Notes under the pieces: generated by a model
Database searches by the model: none
What the model was told of the DNA's origin: nothing
What the model saw: only the letters and a program-made list of their open reading frames with translations
Origin: Calocera cornea HHB12733
Lineage: Eukaryota; Basidiomycota; Dacrymycetes; Dacrymycetales; Dacrymycetaceae
Length of the DNA stretch: 64,000 nt
Assembly: GCA_001632435.1 (NCBI GenBank)
Contig: KV424027.1
Location: forward strand, 1-64,000
Reading direction: 5' to 3'
Shown here: one piece after another, positions 47,919-60,618 of the stretch
Position numbering within the stretch: the stretch's first letter is position 1
How the letters are laid out: each line of letters opens with the position of its first letter
Translations under genes and position numbers: made by a program

Positions 47919-50550
47919 TCAATCGACGACCGTCGTCCTCGCATCGCACCCCCTCGCCGCCCGCATATTCGCCACGCCCCCACTCACGCTCGTCACGCCA
48001 TAGCCCGTCCAGAACGCCGCCCGCAGCTGCACGGCCTGCTCGACGAGGCTCACAACGTCCGTCAGCGCCGCCCGCGCACCGCCCAGCAGCTGCCGCTCCT
48101 CCCGCGTCACAAGGTCCGCGAACACCACCGCCCCCGCCGCCCGCAGCATCTCCAGGTGCTCCCCATCCCGTTCGTCCGTCGCCACGTAGAACGCGTCGCC
48201 CTCCCGCGGCGGGTCCGCCCGCGCCCACCCCAGGTACGGCGCGGCGTCCGGCACGTCCGGCAGGCGGAAGTCGGCCCAGGACTCCTTGTGCAGCTTCTGG
48301 AGCAGCACGCGCCCCCGCGAGAGGGAGGCAGTGATCTTGCTGATGTGCGCGGGGAACGCGGGCGTGTTGGTCCATTTCGTCGTCACGACTAGCGTACACC
48401 CCAATACCGCAATGCCGCAATGCCGCGTTCTGTCAGCCCTGTGCCGGTCAGAAAGAAGGGGAAAGAGGCGCACAGTCCCCCCGCCGCATATGCGCAGCCA
48501 TCCACATCCTCCCCTGCACCTTCTCCCGCATCCGCGCAGCCACGCGCTCCGCCACAACCTCCACCTCCTCGGGAAAGCGCATGTCCTGGAGGACGATCCT
48601 GGCGTAGGCGTCCCTCGCCTCGGGGGAATGGAAGTACATGCTGGCCTGTTGACGCCGCGTAGCATTAGCATTGGCATCAGCATTGTCATCAGCACGTCCT
48701 TGCTTGAGCTGTGACTGGAAGGGCGGGGGGAAGTAAGGATAAGCGCACGCACCGGCTTGCGGCCATTATGCACCTCGCCGACGAGCCACAGCACGTGCTC
48801 GCCGACCTGCGCGCGGCCGAAATCGTCCACCCACCCGGCCGCCTCCTCGCGCCGCACGAACCCGCGCCAGTGCGCAGCGACGCTCTTGCTCAGGTCCGCC
48901 GCGCGCGCGTGATACTGGTACACGGGGAGCACGTCGTACGCGCGCAGCGCGGCGATCAGCTGCGCGTCGGCGTGCGCGTCGGGGGCGGAGCCGGAGCCGG
49001 CGGGCTGGGCGGTGGTGTTCGCGGAGAGGAAAGGCAGCGCCGTATCCCTGACGCGGCTCCAGGCCAGGAGATGGGAGGCAGCCCTGAGCCCGTCGAGCGC
49101 TTTCTGCAGGCCCAGGTCCCGCCCGCGGCGCTCCTCCGCGCTTGCGGGAGGGGGCAGGCGGTCCAGCCGGATGAGGGAGGGGGGGTCGTACGCTTCGTTC
49201 GGGATGTAGGCGAGGGAGAGGGGCGCGGGCGGCGGTGCTGCTGCTCTGGAGGGGGGATGGGAGTGGGAGTGGGAGTGGGAGTGGGAGGGGGGGGGGAGGG
49301 AAAGGTAGAGGGAAGGGTCGACCTGGCCATCCGGCCGCTCGAGGAGCGGGGAGAGCCCCTGCAGCTGGAGGAACTGGGAGAGGGTGATGACGGGTGTTGA
49401 GGGGGGCAGGCGGAACATCGTCTGCCGGGGAGGGGTGGTCAGTGGGTGCTCTGGCTGCCGAGGGAACGGATAGGAACGCGAGTCGGGAAGAGGAAGAGGG
49501 TGTTGTCCTGCGCTGGAGAGGGGGACGCAGACGGGGCGAAAGGGGAAAGGGGAAAGGGGAAAGGAGGGACATACGGAAATGGGGATGCGCCAGCCCTGCT
49601 GGTCCTCCGCGGGCAGGGACGCCCACTCGTTGCTCCCCGATACGCTGCGGTTGACCATGGGCGCGAAGCTGGAGCATACGGCGCTGGTGGGCGGGTTAGG
49701 ATGTGGTGCTACGAGCCGATGAGGAGGGTTATGGGTGGGGGCAAGTGGAGGCTGAAGCTGCGGGGGGAGAGCGGCTGATGCTGGTGGGATGCAAGTGGGG
49801 ACTTGAAGGTGCGGCGCGGAAAGTGGAGGAGGCAAGGGGGAAAGGGACGCACTGGTCGAACTCGCAGTCCCGTGCGTATACGAAGCTCGGGAGGACGAGG
49901 GTGCGGTTCAGCAGGCGCGCCTGGTGCAGGCTCGTCTCGATTATGTATTTCATCTGTCCGCGGGGGGGTCAGCATCCCGCATAACGCATCCCGCATCCCG
50001 TGAAGTCAAAGGGGACAGCGTCTAATCCCAATCGCAGTCCCAAGAAGTGGAAGTGGGGGTGGAAGGGGGATCGGGATAGAGAGAGCCGACGCACGTTATT
50101 CCACCCGAGCCACAAGCTCCAGTCGCGCACGAAGAACCCGCTGGTCCCGCTGACGACTGCCCACGCCTCGTCGAGCGTGCGATCGAGCGCGTGGCGGCTC
50201 CCTGCGCCGAGCGCGAGGCCGGGAGGGGGTCCGAGAAGGGGAGGGGCGAGCTCGGGGCACAGCGGGCGCTTGTCGGCCTTGGCCCCCTGCGGGTGCTGGT
50301 CGAACGGGCGTGGTGGGGGGAGGGGCCAGCCCGCCCTCGGGGGCGGGGGGGCAGGGTGCTGTGGCCTATGCGCGCCGACCTTCCTGCGCACGCCGGCATG
50401 CGCGTGTGGGAGGGTATGATGGGCGAGGAGGGCGAGGAATGCGAGGAGGAGGAGGAGGGTGACGAGGGCGAGGCGGCGCAGGGTCGGGCGGCGGGCGGGG
50501 TGGAGCGGGAGGGTCCGGGGGTAGGGCGCGGGGAAGGGCCGGGCGGCCAT
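47919..50550 (-). CDS. O-fucosyltransferase-like type II membrane protein, copy 2
   Basis: A tandem paralogue of the previous gene. ATG at 50550; an Arg-rich cytosolic start is followed by the anchor LALVTLLLLLAFLALLAHH and a Pro-rich stem. The catalytic part has DWSLWLGWNN, then after an intron KYIIETSLHQARLLNRTLVLPS, DCEFDQ, LPAEDQQGWRIPI, GRMWMAAHMRRGDF with Phe split by an intron, FYVATDERDGEHL and SVSGGVANMRAARG; stop at 47919-47921. A Ser-His repeat coded by GGGAGT units (about 49258-49290, + strand reading) interrupts the domain, a lineage-specific expansion. Glycosyltransferase family and GDP-fucose use are inferred from the O-FucT-like blocks; acceptor unknown. Confidence 0.82.
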
Positions 50551-51282
50551 TGCTGCCGGCCGGGAGGGGATGGGTGGTGTACACAGCGTCGACAGTAAGC
50601 ACTAGACAGGTTATGTACAGCAGGAGCGCATAGCAGGACTGCAAAGGAACGGACGGGGGACAGGCGCCAGCAACCCCCCTGCCCGAGCAGGCCGGGGCGG
50701 AATGGGAATGCTTGGCGCACCCTACTACACCGCGACTGCCTTGGCAGGGTCCAGCCTCACCATCCTTCTGCGCCCGCATACGCTACGTCGGACACGTCGC
50801 CCGTTACTACTCCTATGTACTCCTCCTCTGTCACTCAGCACTCTCAAGCAGCCACACGGCACACGATACCGTGAGTGTCTCTCTGCTGGCTATCACACGT
50901 GATGAGTCCTTGTTCCCTATTACATGAACCCCCTCTGCGATCCACGTACAGGGGAGGGATTACAAAACGGGTGTTTTTCCTGATATCCTTTCCTTGTCTC
51001 TCTCTTGACTGCCCCGGATCGTCGCTGATCAGGCTCGACAGGCTCGGCACGAGAGGGTAGGGTGCAACAGGATAGCATAGGACAGGATAGAGTAAACAGC
51101 GCATGTATTCTGACGCTCTCTATCACTTTGCTGGCTAGATACTGTAAGATAACCGCCCTGGCGCAGTCGCAGTCGCAGTCACCGTCGCTTTGCCCCCAGC
51201 CCCGCCCTCCGCCCTCCCAATGCCCCAAACCCCCACTCCGTCCTCCCCGCTCCAGTGCTGACCCGTGCACGGGCACCCGCGC
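50551..51282. other. Intergenic, 0.73 kb
   Basis: No gene recognised between the start of glycosyltransferase copy 2 and the stop of the FKBP gene. Reading frames present are short and unsupported. Confidence 0.4.
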
Positions 51283-52064
51283 TCAGAGCTCCTCCTTCAC
51301 CGCCGCCCGGTTCTTGATCCCCAGCAGCTCGACGTCGAACTGCAGCGTGGCCCCGCCGGGGATCTGGTGGCCCGCGCCGCGCGCGCCTGTGCGCTCTTGT
51401 CAGCCTAACCCATCCGAATCCAAGTCCAATGCCACCGCGGGACATGGCGATGTCGGGTAGAATGAATAGTGGGTGGACGCGCACGCACCGTACCCCATAT
51501 GCGCGGGGATCGTCAGCTTCCTCCGCTCGCCAATGCACATGTCCTTCAGCCCCTCCTCCCAGCCTTTGATGACGCGTCCTGCGCCCACTGCAGAGCCGGG
51601 TTAGCACGGTGTTTATCTGTTTGGAGGAAAGGGGGCGGGTGGGAGCATGGGACGGTATGGGATGGGATGGTATGGAATGCGTGAAATCAGGGAGGGGAGG
51701 GGAGAGAACGCACGCGTAAACTCGAACGCCCGGTTGCGGTCGCGCGACGAGTCGAACTTGTTGCCATTCGAGGCGAGGGTGCCGGTCTGCATCAGCCAGC
51801 CCATAGAGCAGTCAGCACCGTCCTCTGCCCACGATCCGCGCAGCCCCGCTACGGCCACCGCGCCTGGGGAAGGGAGGAGGGTGATGGACGCACATAATGC
51901 ATGCTCATGGTATCGCCGTTCCTGCTCTGGAGCGGGCACTCCTCGGGCTTGCTGAGCACCTCTACGACCAGCTCGTCGACCTGCCCCGGCTCGCCGGGCT
52001 GCGCCAGGACGGCCGGTGCGCTTCCGAGGGCGAGGAGGGCGAGGAGGAGGGAGTGGAGCTGCAT
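51283..52064 (-). CDS. ER-lumen FKBP-type peptidyl-prolyl isomerase (FKBP2 type)
   Basis: Catalyses cis-trans isomerisation of prolyl bonds in the secretory pathway; binds FK506 by family. Start ATG at 52064 gives the signal peptide [22 protein letters not shown]. The FKBP domain has [74 protein letters not shown] and [13 protein letters not shown]. The protein ends KEEL, a C-terminus comparable to the RTEL/HDEL-type ER retrieval signals of FKBP13/Fpr2; stop at 51283-51285. Four exons with introns around 51389-51485, 51593-51712 and 51788-51893. It is divergent from the eL39 gene, 318 bases apart. Confidence 0.93.
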
Positions 52065-52382
52065 GTTTGTTTCGGTGGCAGGAGGAGGGGGACGGTGCTG
52101 TTCTTGGTTGGCAGGGCGCTGGGCGCTGGGCGGGAGACGTGTAACCTAACCCCCAGGCTCCACGCGACGCGAACGTGCTTCTCCAATCGGCCCTAGCCCC
52201 CTCCCCTCCCCTTCCGCTTACCGCCGACGGCGTGCACCGCCACCTTCGCCTCAGGTCAGAACTGTACAGCACCAGACCCACACACGGGAGCAGTTTTGGC
52301 CCCCTAGGACGCTCGACACCCGCTGCTCATCGTCTGCATCGAGGAAGATCCTGCTCGACGTCTGCATTTGCTGCTTGTTACG

Positions 52383-52836
52383 ATGGTGCGTTCCTCTCTC
52401 TCTCCTGGCTGCAGATGCGGTGGCTAGGCTGCTGTGCGGGTGCGGGGATGCGGAGGGCTGGCCACGGCCGCTCGACCCTCCTCACCCAGCCGCCCCTCCT
52501 TGACCCTGCAAAACCACAGCAAGCTAACCGCAACCCCCGCCCCCTCGCAGCCCTCCCAAAAGACATTCCGCGTCAAGCAGAAGCTCGCCAAGGCCGCGCG
52601 CCAGAACCGGCCCATCCCGCAGTGGTTCAGGCTCAAGAGCGACACGAAGATCCAGGTGCGTCCTTTCTTCCTCCTTCCCGCTTCCCCCTGCCTCCCCACT
52701 CCCTCGTGAGCGGGAGCGGGACGGGGAGTGGGGGAGTGGTCGTGCTGCTAGGACTGGGACTGGGACTGGGCTGATTCGTTGCGCGTAGTACAACGCCAAG
52801 CGGAGGCACTGGAGGCGGACGAAGCTGAGACTGTAA
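52383..52836 (+). CDS. RPL39: Ribosomal protein eL39
   Basis: A small basic protein lining the 60S exit tunnel. Exon 1 is only the ATG (52383-52385), followed by a 165-base intron with a long pyrimidine-rich end. Exon 2 is 52551-52655 and exon 3 is 52789-52836. The joined product is 51 residues, exactly the eukaryotic length, with [28 protein letters not shown] and [14 protein letters not shown]. An intron directly after the ATG is common in fungal ribosomal-protein genes. Confidence 0.97.
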
Positions 52837-54200
52837 TCGTCCACGTTCCTGTTCCTGTTCCCGTTCCTGTTCTACTCTCCCGGCCCGATCCGACTCGACT
52901 CGACTGGCAGACTGGAGCTGGACGGTGCGGGCGATGTGGGGAAGGAGAGATGCGGTAGAGATGGGATCTCGCGGATGTGATGCCTGCGAAGAGACGATGT
53001 ATGGTGTATGGTGTATGGCTTGAGCGCGCGTTATGATCATGCCCATGCTATCCACTCCTGGTGCGTGCGCCTGCGTGGCGGGGAGCGCCGATCCGCCTGG
53101 CTGCGACGCCGCTCGTCCCCGTGGTGTGCGAGAGCTGGACGGACCGCCGTTCCGTATTCCGCCCATGGTGTGCCAGTGGTCCCGGCGCACACAACGGTCC
53201 AACTGGACGGTCGCATTCATTGAGCTGGACTATCCTCCAGATCGAAAACTGCTGTGGCAAAATCTGTCTCCTACGCCGATCATCTCGCCGTGAGCGGTAA
53301 GCGAATGGAGCACGACCACCAGGCTGCAGGTTGCACGATCAGCACAGACCGAACCCGTCTAGCCCTGCCGCACATGCACATGATCCGGCGACCGGCTGGC
53401 CCTCCCCAGGCAAGGGCAGCGGGAGTGTTACCCCCTTTGTATGGGGGCGCGTGACCCACTACTACTGTGGGCCTGTCAGAGCATCTCCCTTTCACAGCTT
53501 GGTGGCACGCATATGGGTTGTTTGCTCGATGCACAATATGAATGCAAGTGCGCGGTGGTGGCCCAGGCCGCTCCAAAAGGACCGCCCACCCACGGCGCCA
53601 GTCGCGCAGAGGCATGGGCGGGCGGGGCGCGTGACGCCTCCACCCCGCCGCTGCCTCCACCTCCTCCTACACCCGCCGTTCACCTGTCCAGCCCGTCTGT
53701 CCGGGTTCGCAAATAGCTCCCTGTCCACGCGGCGCTGCCGTTGGGGCCGACCATGTTCCTACGGCCGCTGTCGGATGGGCGACCGTATCATGTTGGCCGG
53801 CGATTCGCGGGCGGAAAGCAGCGGACGGACGGGGCGGCGCGCCCGGCCCCGCTCCCCCCGCACGGAACCGCTTCGCCCCCTTGGTCATTCAACAAATGAA
53901 TACAGTACAGGACATTCACCAGCACTCCGACGGCGCCCACTGAATAACCTCCCCAACCTCACAGCAGCGCGCAGCCGCTTGCGGTAAGCGGCCGCGTGCC
54001 CCCGTCAGCCCGCTGTCACTGTGCTCCCTTTGTGTTGCATCGGGCAACTGGCAAGGCCGAGGGCGCCGAGCGGGATGTCCGCCTGACTGGCTGACGCTCG
54101 AGGGGAGGGCGGGTGGAGGGGCACCGACGGTACATATACTCCACGTCTCCACCGTAGCTGCAGCCCGCCCACTCACCTACCAATCTAAGCAAGAGCAACA
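52837..54200. other. Intergenic, 1.36 kb
   Basis: No gene recognised. Several GC-rich reading frames of 70-220 codons exist on both strands but share no family features and overlap each other. Confidence 0.4.
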
Positions 54201-55385
54201 ATGGGCGACATCCCCCTCCCCCCCGTGTGGCAGTCGCTGCCCCCCTTCCCGGACGGCCTGACCACCGCCCCGCTCATCACGCTGCACCTCGACAAGCTGC
54301 AAGCGCACGACCCGGAGGAAGTCGCCGCGCTCTTCAAGTGCGGCAAGGAGCTCGGCTTCTTCTATCTGGACCTGACGGGCTCGCCCGACGGCCGCAAGCT
54401 CTTCGCCGACGCGCAGGAGCTGCTCGAGCTCGAGAAGCGCTTCTTCGCACTCCCCGACGACGAGAAGGCCGTCTGCGACCGCGACACGGTCGAGGGCGGG
54501 AGCGGGTACTATGGATGGAAGAAGATTGGCAGTGCTGTTATGGACAGCAAGGGCACGCCGGAGAGACACGAAAACTACACGGTGCGTCCCTTGCCCTCTC
54601 TTGGCGGCTTGGCGTCGCCCCTCTAGCCAAGCATTCCCCACATTACGATCTCGTCCGTCACAATTTTGAAACTGACCAACGCTCAGATCAAAAAGGACGA
54701 CATTGTTGGCAACTGCCCCCCGCTCGCCGCCCCGCAGCTGATAAAGGACAACTCTGCGCTGCTGAAGTCCTTCGTGCTCAACGCCAACGCCCAGGTCTCG
54801 CTCATGCTCTCCCTCCTGAACGACTCGCTCGGCCTCCCCCAGGGTACCCTCCCCTCGCTGCACCGCCTGCCCGCGCTCTCGGGTGATCACGTGCGCTTCA
54901 TCCGCGCCCCCGCGCGCGGGGTGGGCAACTCGGACCAAACAGCGGCGGAGCACACCGACTTCGGCTCGCTGACGATCCTGTTCAACTGGCTCGGCGGGCT
55001 GCAGGTACAACTCCCCGGGTCAAAGGAGTGGGTGTACGTCCGCCCCGTGCCCGGCTGCGCCATCGTCAACCTCGGCGACGCGATGGTGAAGTTCTCCGCC
55101 GGCCTCCTGCGCAGCAACATGCACCGCGTGCTGAACCCGCCCGGCAAGCAGGCGGCTGAAACTCGCTACTCCCTCGTCTACTTCTCCCGGCCCGAGGACG
55201 ACGTCGTCATGCGCCGGCTGCAGGGCGGGCTCGTCGACCTCCAGCCGGTGAGCACGGAGCCCGAAGAGGGGTACACGAGCAAGGAGTGGATCCTACGGCG
55301 GGGGCTCGGGCCGAAGACGGCGGGGTTCAAGCCCGAGAACTGGATCAAGAGCCGCGGGACGGAGGGCGCGAGGAGCACCGTGTGA
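54201..55385 (+). CDS. 2-oxoglutarate/Fe(II) oxygenase, isopenicillin-N-synthase-like
   Basis: Two exons, 54201-54581 and 54687-55385, give 359 residues, normal for the family. The N-terminal DIOX_N region contains LGFFYLDLTG. The catalytic double-stranded beta helix has the iron-binding HTD in AEHTDFGSLTILF, the distal His in NMHRVLNPPG and the 2-oxoglutarate Arg in ETRYSLVYF. Cytosolic by lack of signal or membrane segments. Substrate unknown; fungal members hydroxylate or desaturate small metabolites. No other biosynthetic genes lie next to it. Confidence 0.92.
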
Positions 55386-57748
55386 GTGATTACTTTTGGC
55401 TGGGACAGGGGCGACGGGAACGAAGAACACGATTAACGAACGGCTGTTTAGCGGGAAGGAATGAGCCAGCTGAGGGTCTGACGGGGAGGCGGATGCGCGG
55501 GTTCGATCGTGTGCAATGCAGTGTAGAAATCGGATGTTGTTCTATTAGTAGCGCTGGTGATCATGCCACTTTGCTCGAGATGCCAGAAGCACGTATTTTA
55601 TGCTCATCAACCCCATAAGTCTGCTTAGGAAGCCCGTCATACGGCCTCGGCAGGAACGGCAGGGTAGACGGGTTTCAGCGACAGTACATGCTAGACTAGG
55701 GGCACGTACATGACGGCAATCTAGAAGATAGCTCTTGACCAACCCGCAGTGGTTGAGGTGCTTCTGCCCCCCTCCATGGCTCCCTACAACAGAAGACAGA
55801 GATAAGTACATCACACGTTGGCAAAGGTACGATGGGAAGCAAGGAAGCAGCCTTCTCCTCTCCTCCAGCACTGGGAGTGGAGGTTGTAGCAGACAGCACG
55901 TGATACGAAGACACCGGAATCTCCATGTGTTCGAGAAGTTGGAACAAATTCGCAAGTTGGGCCGAATCGGGAAGTTGGGTTAAAATCGAGGAAGTTGGGC
56001 ACTCTCAGATCGCTGGTGTTCGAGGCTGCAGAAGCCTTCCGATGATGTGCCTGCCCTCTGCCATACACTCCCACTGAGCTGGGGTGGCTTATTCACGCTA
56101 GGAGCGAACCGCAGCTGACTGAGATATCGGTGTTCAAGAGTTCCGACACATACGTGCAGGTCAGGACGCGCTATCGTAGCTTACTCCGGACACGAAGCTA
56201 CGGCAAGCACACACACTATCCGATGTTCCGAGCACACGCACATGTGCCTCGTGGGCGGTCCTCCTCCGATTGTCTCGCGTCGAGTCCTCGGCGACTTGCG
56301 TCGCACGGGATAGCACAACACTTTGCGCCTAGATAGCGTGCGCCGCAGCGCCAAGTGAAAGAGCGGAAAGTCGAGTTCCGGATAGAGCCTTTCGGGGACC
56401 GAATCTCCCGAGTTGACCACGGCTGAAGTGCATCGCCGGAGTACCCGGGCATGTCTTGTGGTGCCGATCGGCGGGCCGGGGACGCATCGCACCGGCCTTT
56501 CATCCGCTAGCATGTGGACTTCCGTCATTTGGCAAAAGTATCATGACCTTCAATGGTAAGGATGCTCTTTGGTAATAGTGAGAAGGACGTCCTACACTCC
56601 ATGTGAGCTTGTATCCTGAATTAGTGAAGTAGCTGGTCCTTGCATGCTGTTTTTCGCGGTCGGTGTACTAGATGAGGCGGTGTGACGGGGCCAGACCGAT
56701 TTTCCGGAGTAATGTACTGAGCCACTTGTCAATCGCACGAAGCCGACCCTGCGGAAGAGCTTGACACCGGACCTCGCACGAACGCACGCGCTTCGCGGGG
56801 ATGAGAGACAGGGAGTGTATCTGCCGAGCCCTTATCATCGGCCTTCGCTTTCATTTCGGTGCTTACCAAGCAAGTTTATCATCGTCGTTTGTCACCAAAG
56901 TGAAATTGCATAATCGCCAAGGACGAAGGAAAGACGGCTCCACTGAAAAGCTTTGGCGACATGGATAAATATTATCCCTCGGCGCTGAGGGACCGAAGAC
57001 GGCTCCAGACGGTCCCGAATCTACCTCCGATCATTATGTTTTGGTTCAATGTGCTGCCTCTAAAGGCGAAATATCACGTCTTCAGCAGCAACAGCTGCCA
57101 AAAAACGCCCACAAGCGGCGCAACAAGGTGTGATCGGGAGATCACGGGTGGTACACTGCGCCTAATAAGGAGGATGCGTTTATCGGGAGGCCTGTTGTGG
57201 GGTTATGAATTGAAGGAATTTATTCATTAATGTAGACGTGTCCTCCAACGTGCCAGTCGATTAGTCTGCGCGAAGATGTGGCTAGGGCGCCCGATCTGTC
57301 CCGTTTTGAACACTAATATTAAATGAAAACAGCTTCACTGACGTCATAATTTTGGTCGCACGACGACCAGAAGCCGGGCCGGGTTTGGCAAGGATCTCGA
57401 TAAGGGAATGCCAAGCCAAGCTGAACAGCCAACTGCTCACGTGCAAGCACCCGAGAATAGCTCTCGGCGGTAACTCCGCTTCGCTCCTTCTTGCTGCAAA
57501 GAGTGCTTCGTCGGCACCTCCATATGGCTCTATGTCTTCTACTGAGCCACTTCAGTCGACATGATAACGGTTAGATACGATTGGATCTATCCAATCCCCG
57601 AGCGGAATCTCGCAGGAGAACAGAGGAAGTGCCTTGTGCCTTGAGAAAGGCCTTGGAACGTATATAAGCTCAACATGCACTCTCCGTTCCCTAGCAAGCG
57701 CCTTTTGTGTCACTGCGTTCCTGAAGCCCTATCTTTGCTTCTGCCAAG
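55386..57748. other. Intergenic, 2.4 kb, upstream of ACS transporter 2
   Basis: No gene recognised. The right end is the transporter promoter (listed separately). A perfect CRE-type palindrome TGACGTCA lies at 57339-57346, about 400 bases before the start codon. Confidence 0.45.
57563..57725 (+). promoter_or_regulatory. ACS transporter 2 promoter: GATAA, TATA box, 5'-UTR 12-mer
   Basis: GATAA at 57563-57567 (186 bases before the ATG), TATATAAG at 57661-57668 (88 before) and TGCGTTCCTGAA at 57714-57725. The layout matches the paralogues at 30154 and 62522. Confidence 0.65.
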
Positions 57749-59432
57749 ATGAACGGTGTACCGCCTACCCCGATTCTACTGCTGGACGAGGAGAAGGCGA
57801 CGTACGATCCTGAGACCGGCGTCTCAGAGACGCCAGTCCTTGAAAAGGATGAGGGCGTCACTGAGTCTGACATCACCGACGGTGACGATGCGTTAAGGCT
57901 TGCTGGCACCCATGCCCATGTCTTCGACGAGAAGTACATGAAACGTCTCCGAAGAAAGATTGTGAGATATTTTCTAGCTGTGTCCACATGATGACCCATA
58001 CATTGAGCAGGACTGGCATATCATGCCCATTCTCGTCTTCGTCTACTTCACCCAGTTCCTTGACAAAAACATGTTCGTTGCGATTTCCACTTAGAACCGC
58101 AATGGCCCTGCTAAGCCGCGTTCCAGCTTGAGTTATGCAAGTATCATGGGGTTCCCCGTCAAGGGGATCTATTACAACGACGTCGCCCAAGCTTTCTACA
58201 TGGGCTTCCTGATCTGGATGTTTCCGACTCAGTACATCGGGCAGAAGTTCCCGATTGCCAAGTACCTTGGCGTGCATATTATCCTCTGGGGCTGCCTTGT
58301 TATGCTCCACGCCGTCTGCTACAACTTCTCCGGCTTCTACGCCCTCCGATTCTTCCTCGGCACCCTCGAGGCGTGCGTATCACCCACGCTGATTCTCATC
58401 ATCAGCATGTGGTATAAGTCCAACGAGCGCGCCTCCCGCATTGGCTGGTTCTACGCTGGCAACCTTTCGACCTCGGTCGTCGGCGGCGGTGTCGCGTATG
58501 GCATCACTTGGTACGAGGGTGGCCTTGCCCAGTGGAAGCTCCTGTACATCATCCTCGGTGCCCTCGCCATCTCTTGCGGCATCTGGGTGGTGCTCGCCCT
58601 CCCCGACTCACCCGTCACCGCCAAGTTCCTCACGGAGGAGGAGAAGATCGCCGCACTCGAGCGCGTGCGCCTTGACCAGGCCGGTACCCACAACAAGCAC
58701 ATCAAGAAATACCAAATCATCGAGGCCTTCAAGGATATCCGCACATGGATCATGTTCCTTATCATCATGTGCGTTGGTATCCCGAACGGCGGCAACTCGG
58801 CCTTCAGCAACATCATCACCAAGAGCTTCGGCTGGACCGAGCAACAGACCCTGCTCCTCGACATGCCCCGTGCGGCTATTGGTGGCTTTGCCGTCGTCGC
58901 CGTCGGCTGGCTCTCCGACCGCATCAACGACCGCATGACTCTGATTCTCATCTTCACGATCCCAACTTTGGTCGGCATGATCATCATGACGACCATGCAG
59001 TACTCTGGGAAGAAGGGTGTGCTCCAGTTCGCCCAGCTTGTGCAGAACCTGTCCGCGCCTGGCTTCCCCCTCTGCTATGCATGGAATGCGAGCAATACGG
59101 GTGGACACACGAAGAAGGTCACAGTGAACTCGATGACGCTCTTCACCTTCGGCGTTGGCTCCGTCGTCGGCACGTACATCTTCCTGCCCGCCAACGCTCC
59201 CGGATACATTCCCGGCAAGGCCGCCATCGTCGTCCTGACCGTGGTGATGATGTGCTGCTGCGTGGCGATGGCGTATGTGAACATCCGCTGGAACCGGCAG
59301 AAGAAGGCGGCGCTCGCAAAGCTGATCGAGGAGAAGGGTTGGTCGGAGGAGGATGTCGAGCGCGAGCGCGAGAAGGCTGCCTTCCTTGACTTGACCGACA
59401 GGGAGAACGTCTTCTTCGTCTACACCCGATGA
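57749..59432 (+). CDS. ACS-family MFS transporter, copy 2
   Basis: Three exons: 57749-57961, 58011-58072 and 58127-59432; 526 residues. The N-terminal cytosolic segment (71 residues) is the part least like the paralogues; from DWHIMPILVFVYFTQFLDKN on it aligns without gaps to both. Landmarks: MGFPVKGIYYNDV, SMWYKSNERASRIGWFYAG, the loop ALERVRLDQAGTHNKHIKKYQ, VYTR at the end. It lacks the two 3' introns of copy 1, and its second intron is placed four codons later than in copy 1. It faces copy 3 (convergent) with the hydroxylase-type gene between them. Substrate unknown. Confidence 0.92.
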
Positions 59433-59673
59433 GTGCAGCTCAGATATTCCAAATCCATGTTGCGGCGTCTTCGCTTGTTATAGCCATCGTTATAAAATGT
59501 CGTTATGGAGTTCATCGTTGTCCCCGCTCGCTTCTGAGTTCGGTACGCAATCGGAGCTTCTCGGGTAGACTGGCAATTCCTCTTGCAGTGAACGGTTCGG
59601 TGTGTAATCCTTGTAGTGTGCGGGTTGAACCGGGTAACAGTTCTCCAGCAGAGCCGTCGTAATCCCTCATCCC

Positions 59674-60618
59674 CTAGCCTTTTCCACCGGAGGTCCCGTG
59701 GACCCAATCCAGCCACCCCATCGCCCCAAAGTTCTTCACGAACGCCTCGTGGTGATAGTCGTGGAAACGCGCTGCACTGACCCACTTGAACGATCGAGGG
59801 CTTGCGGACATGGGCGGAGTGGCTGGCTTGGTAGGAGACGCGTACTGTTCTCCTGCAGAAGAGGGATCGGTTATGGCGCTGCGCGGTTGGCGTGGTGATT
59901 GGGAGCTGGGGTTGCTGACCGGGTTTGGTGGTGAAGATGGGAGAAACAAGGACTCGCTCAAGCGCAGTAGAGTGTCCACCGTAGGCACTAAATCGTACCC
60001 GCTATGCACCGTAGCCGTTTCCCCCAGCTCCAAGGCCAAGAAGGCCCACCATGTCAAGGCATGGACCCTCAGCAGCGCCGGTCCAGCCAATATCGGCAGC
60101 ACGTTGGCCACAATATGCTCGATGGGGTGCGCGTACTGCGCTGCGAGCGCGATGGGGGCGGTGAAGAGGTGGTGCTGCTTGTGGATAGACTTGTAGAGCG
60201 ATGGGCGGTGCAGGAGTCGATGGGAGTAATAAAATAAGGGCTCGCGGATGAGCATGCAGAGGATGATATCGCGTGCGAAGGAAAGTGGTGTGGGGAAGGT
60301 GACAGAGACGAGGAAGGCAGGTGGAAGCGAGAGGCGCACAGTGGCGGTATGTAGCAGGAGCTGAAGCGGGAGCGCGATGAGGAAGTTGTTTACTGCGACG
60401 ACACGCATACAGCGCAGGATCTCCCCTCGAGAAGGCGTCTTGGACGGTTGGATTTTCCACGGCTTCGCCCATGCGGGCTGAGTAATGTCGAGGATGAGAT
60501 AGAGGAGTGCCGGCACCCAGAAGGCAAGGATTTGGACGAGCTGGGTGCCAACGGTGATGAGATCGTTCGGGTCGTATGAGACGACGATATGTGCCCAGCG
60601 GTGTTGGAGGGCTTCCAT
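59674..60618 (-). CDS. Fatty acid hydroxylase superfamily (C-5 sterol desaturase-like)
   Basis: A single exon of 314 residues. ATG at 60618 ([16 protein letters not shown]); the frame runs further upstream only from a GTG, which I reject. The di-iron histidine clusters are HRLLH, HKQHH, HPIEH and HDYHH. Hydrophobic spans lie near [29 protein letters not shown] and [24 protein letters not shown] Ser/Pro-rich insert of about 50 residues sits between the third and fourth His clusters, longer than usual. An ER-membrane oxidase of sterols, fatty acids or alkyl-glycerols is expected; sequence does not decide which. It is nested between two convergent ACS transporters, and its stop is 241 bases from the end of copy 2. 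Confidence 0.85.
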   Translation of the reverse strand: MEALQHRWAHIVVSYDPNDLITVGTQLVQILAFWVPALLYLILDITQPAWAKPWKIQPSKTPSRGEILRCMRVVAVNNFLIALPLQLLLHTATVRLSLPPAFLVSVTFPTPLSFARDIILCMLIREPLFYYSHRLLHRPSLYKSIHKQHHLFTAPIALAAQYAHPIEHIVANVLPILAGPALLRVHALTWWAFLALELGETATVHSGYDLVPTVDTLLRLSESLFLPSSPPNPVSNPSSQSPRQPRSAITDPSSAGEQYASPTKPATPPMSASPRSFKWVSAARFHDYHHEAFVKNFGAMGWLDWVHGTSGGKG

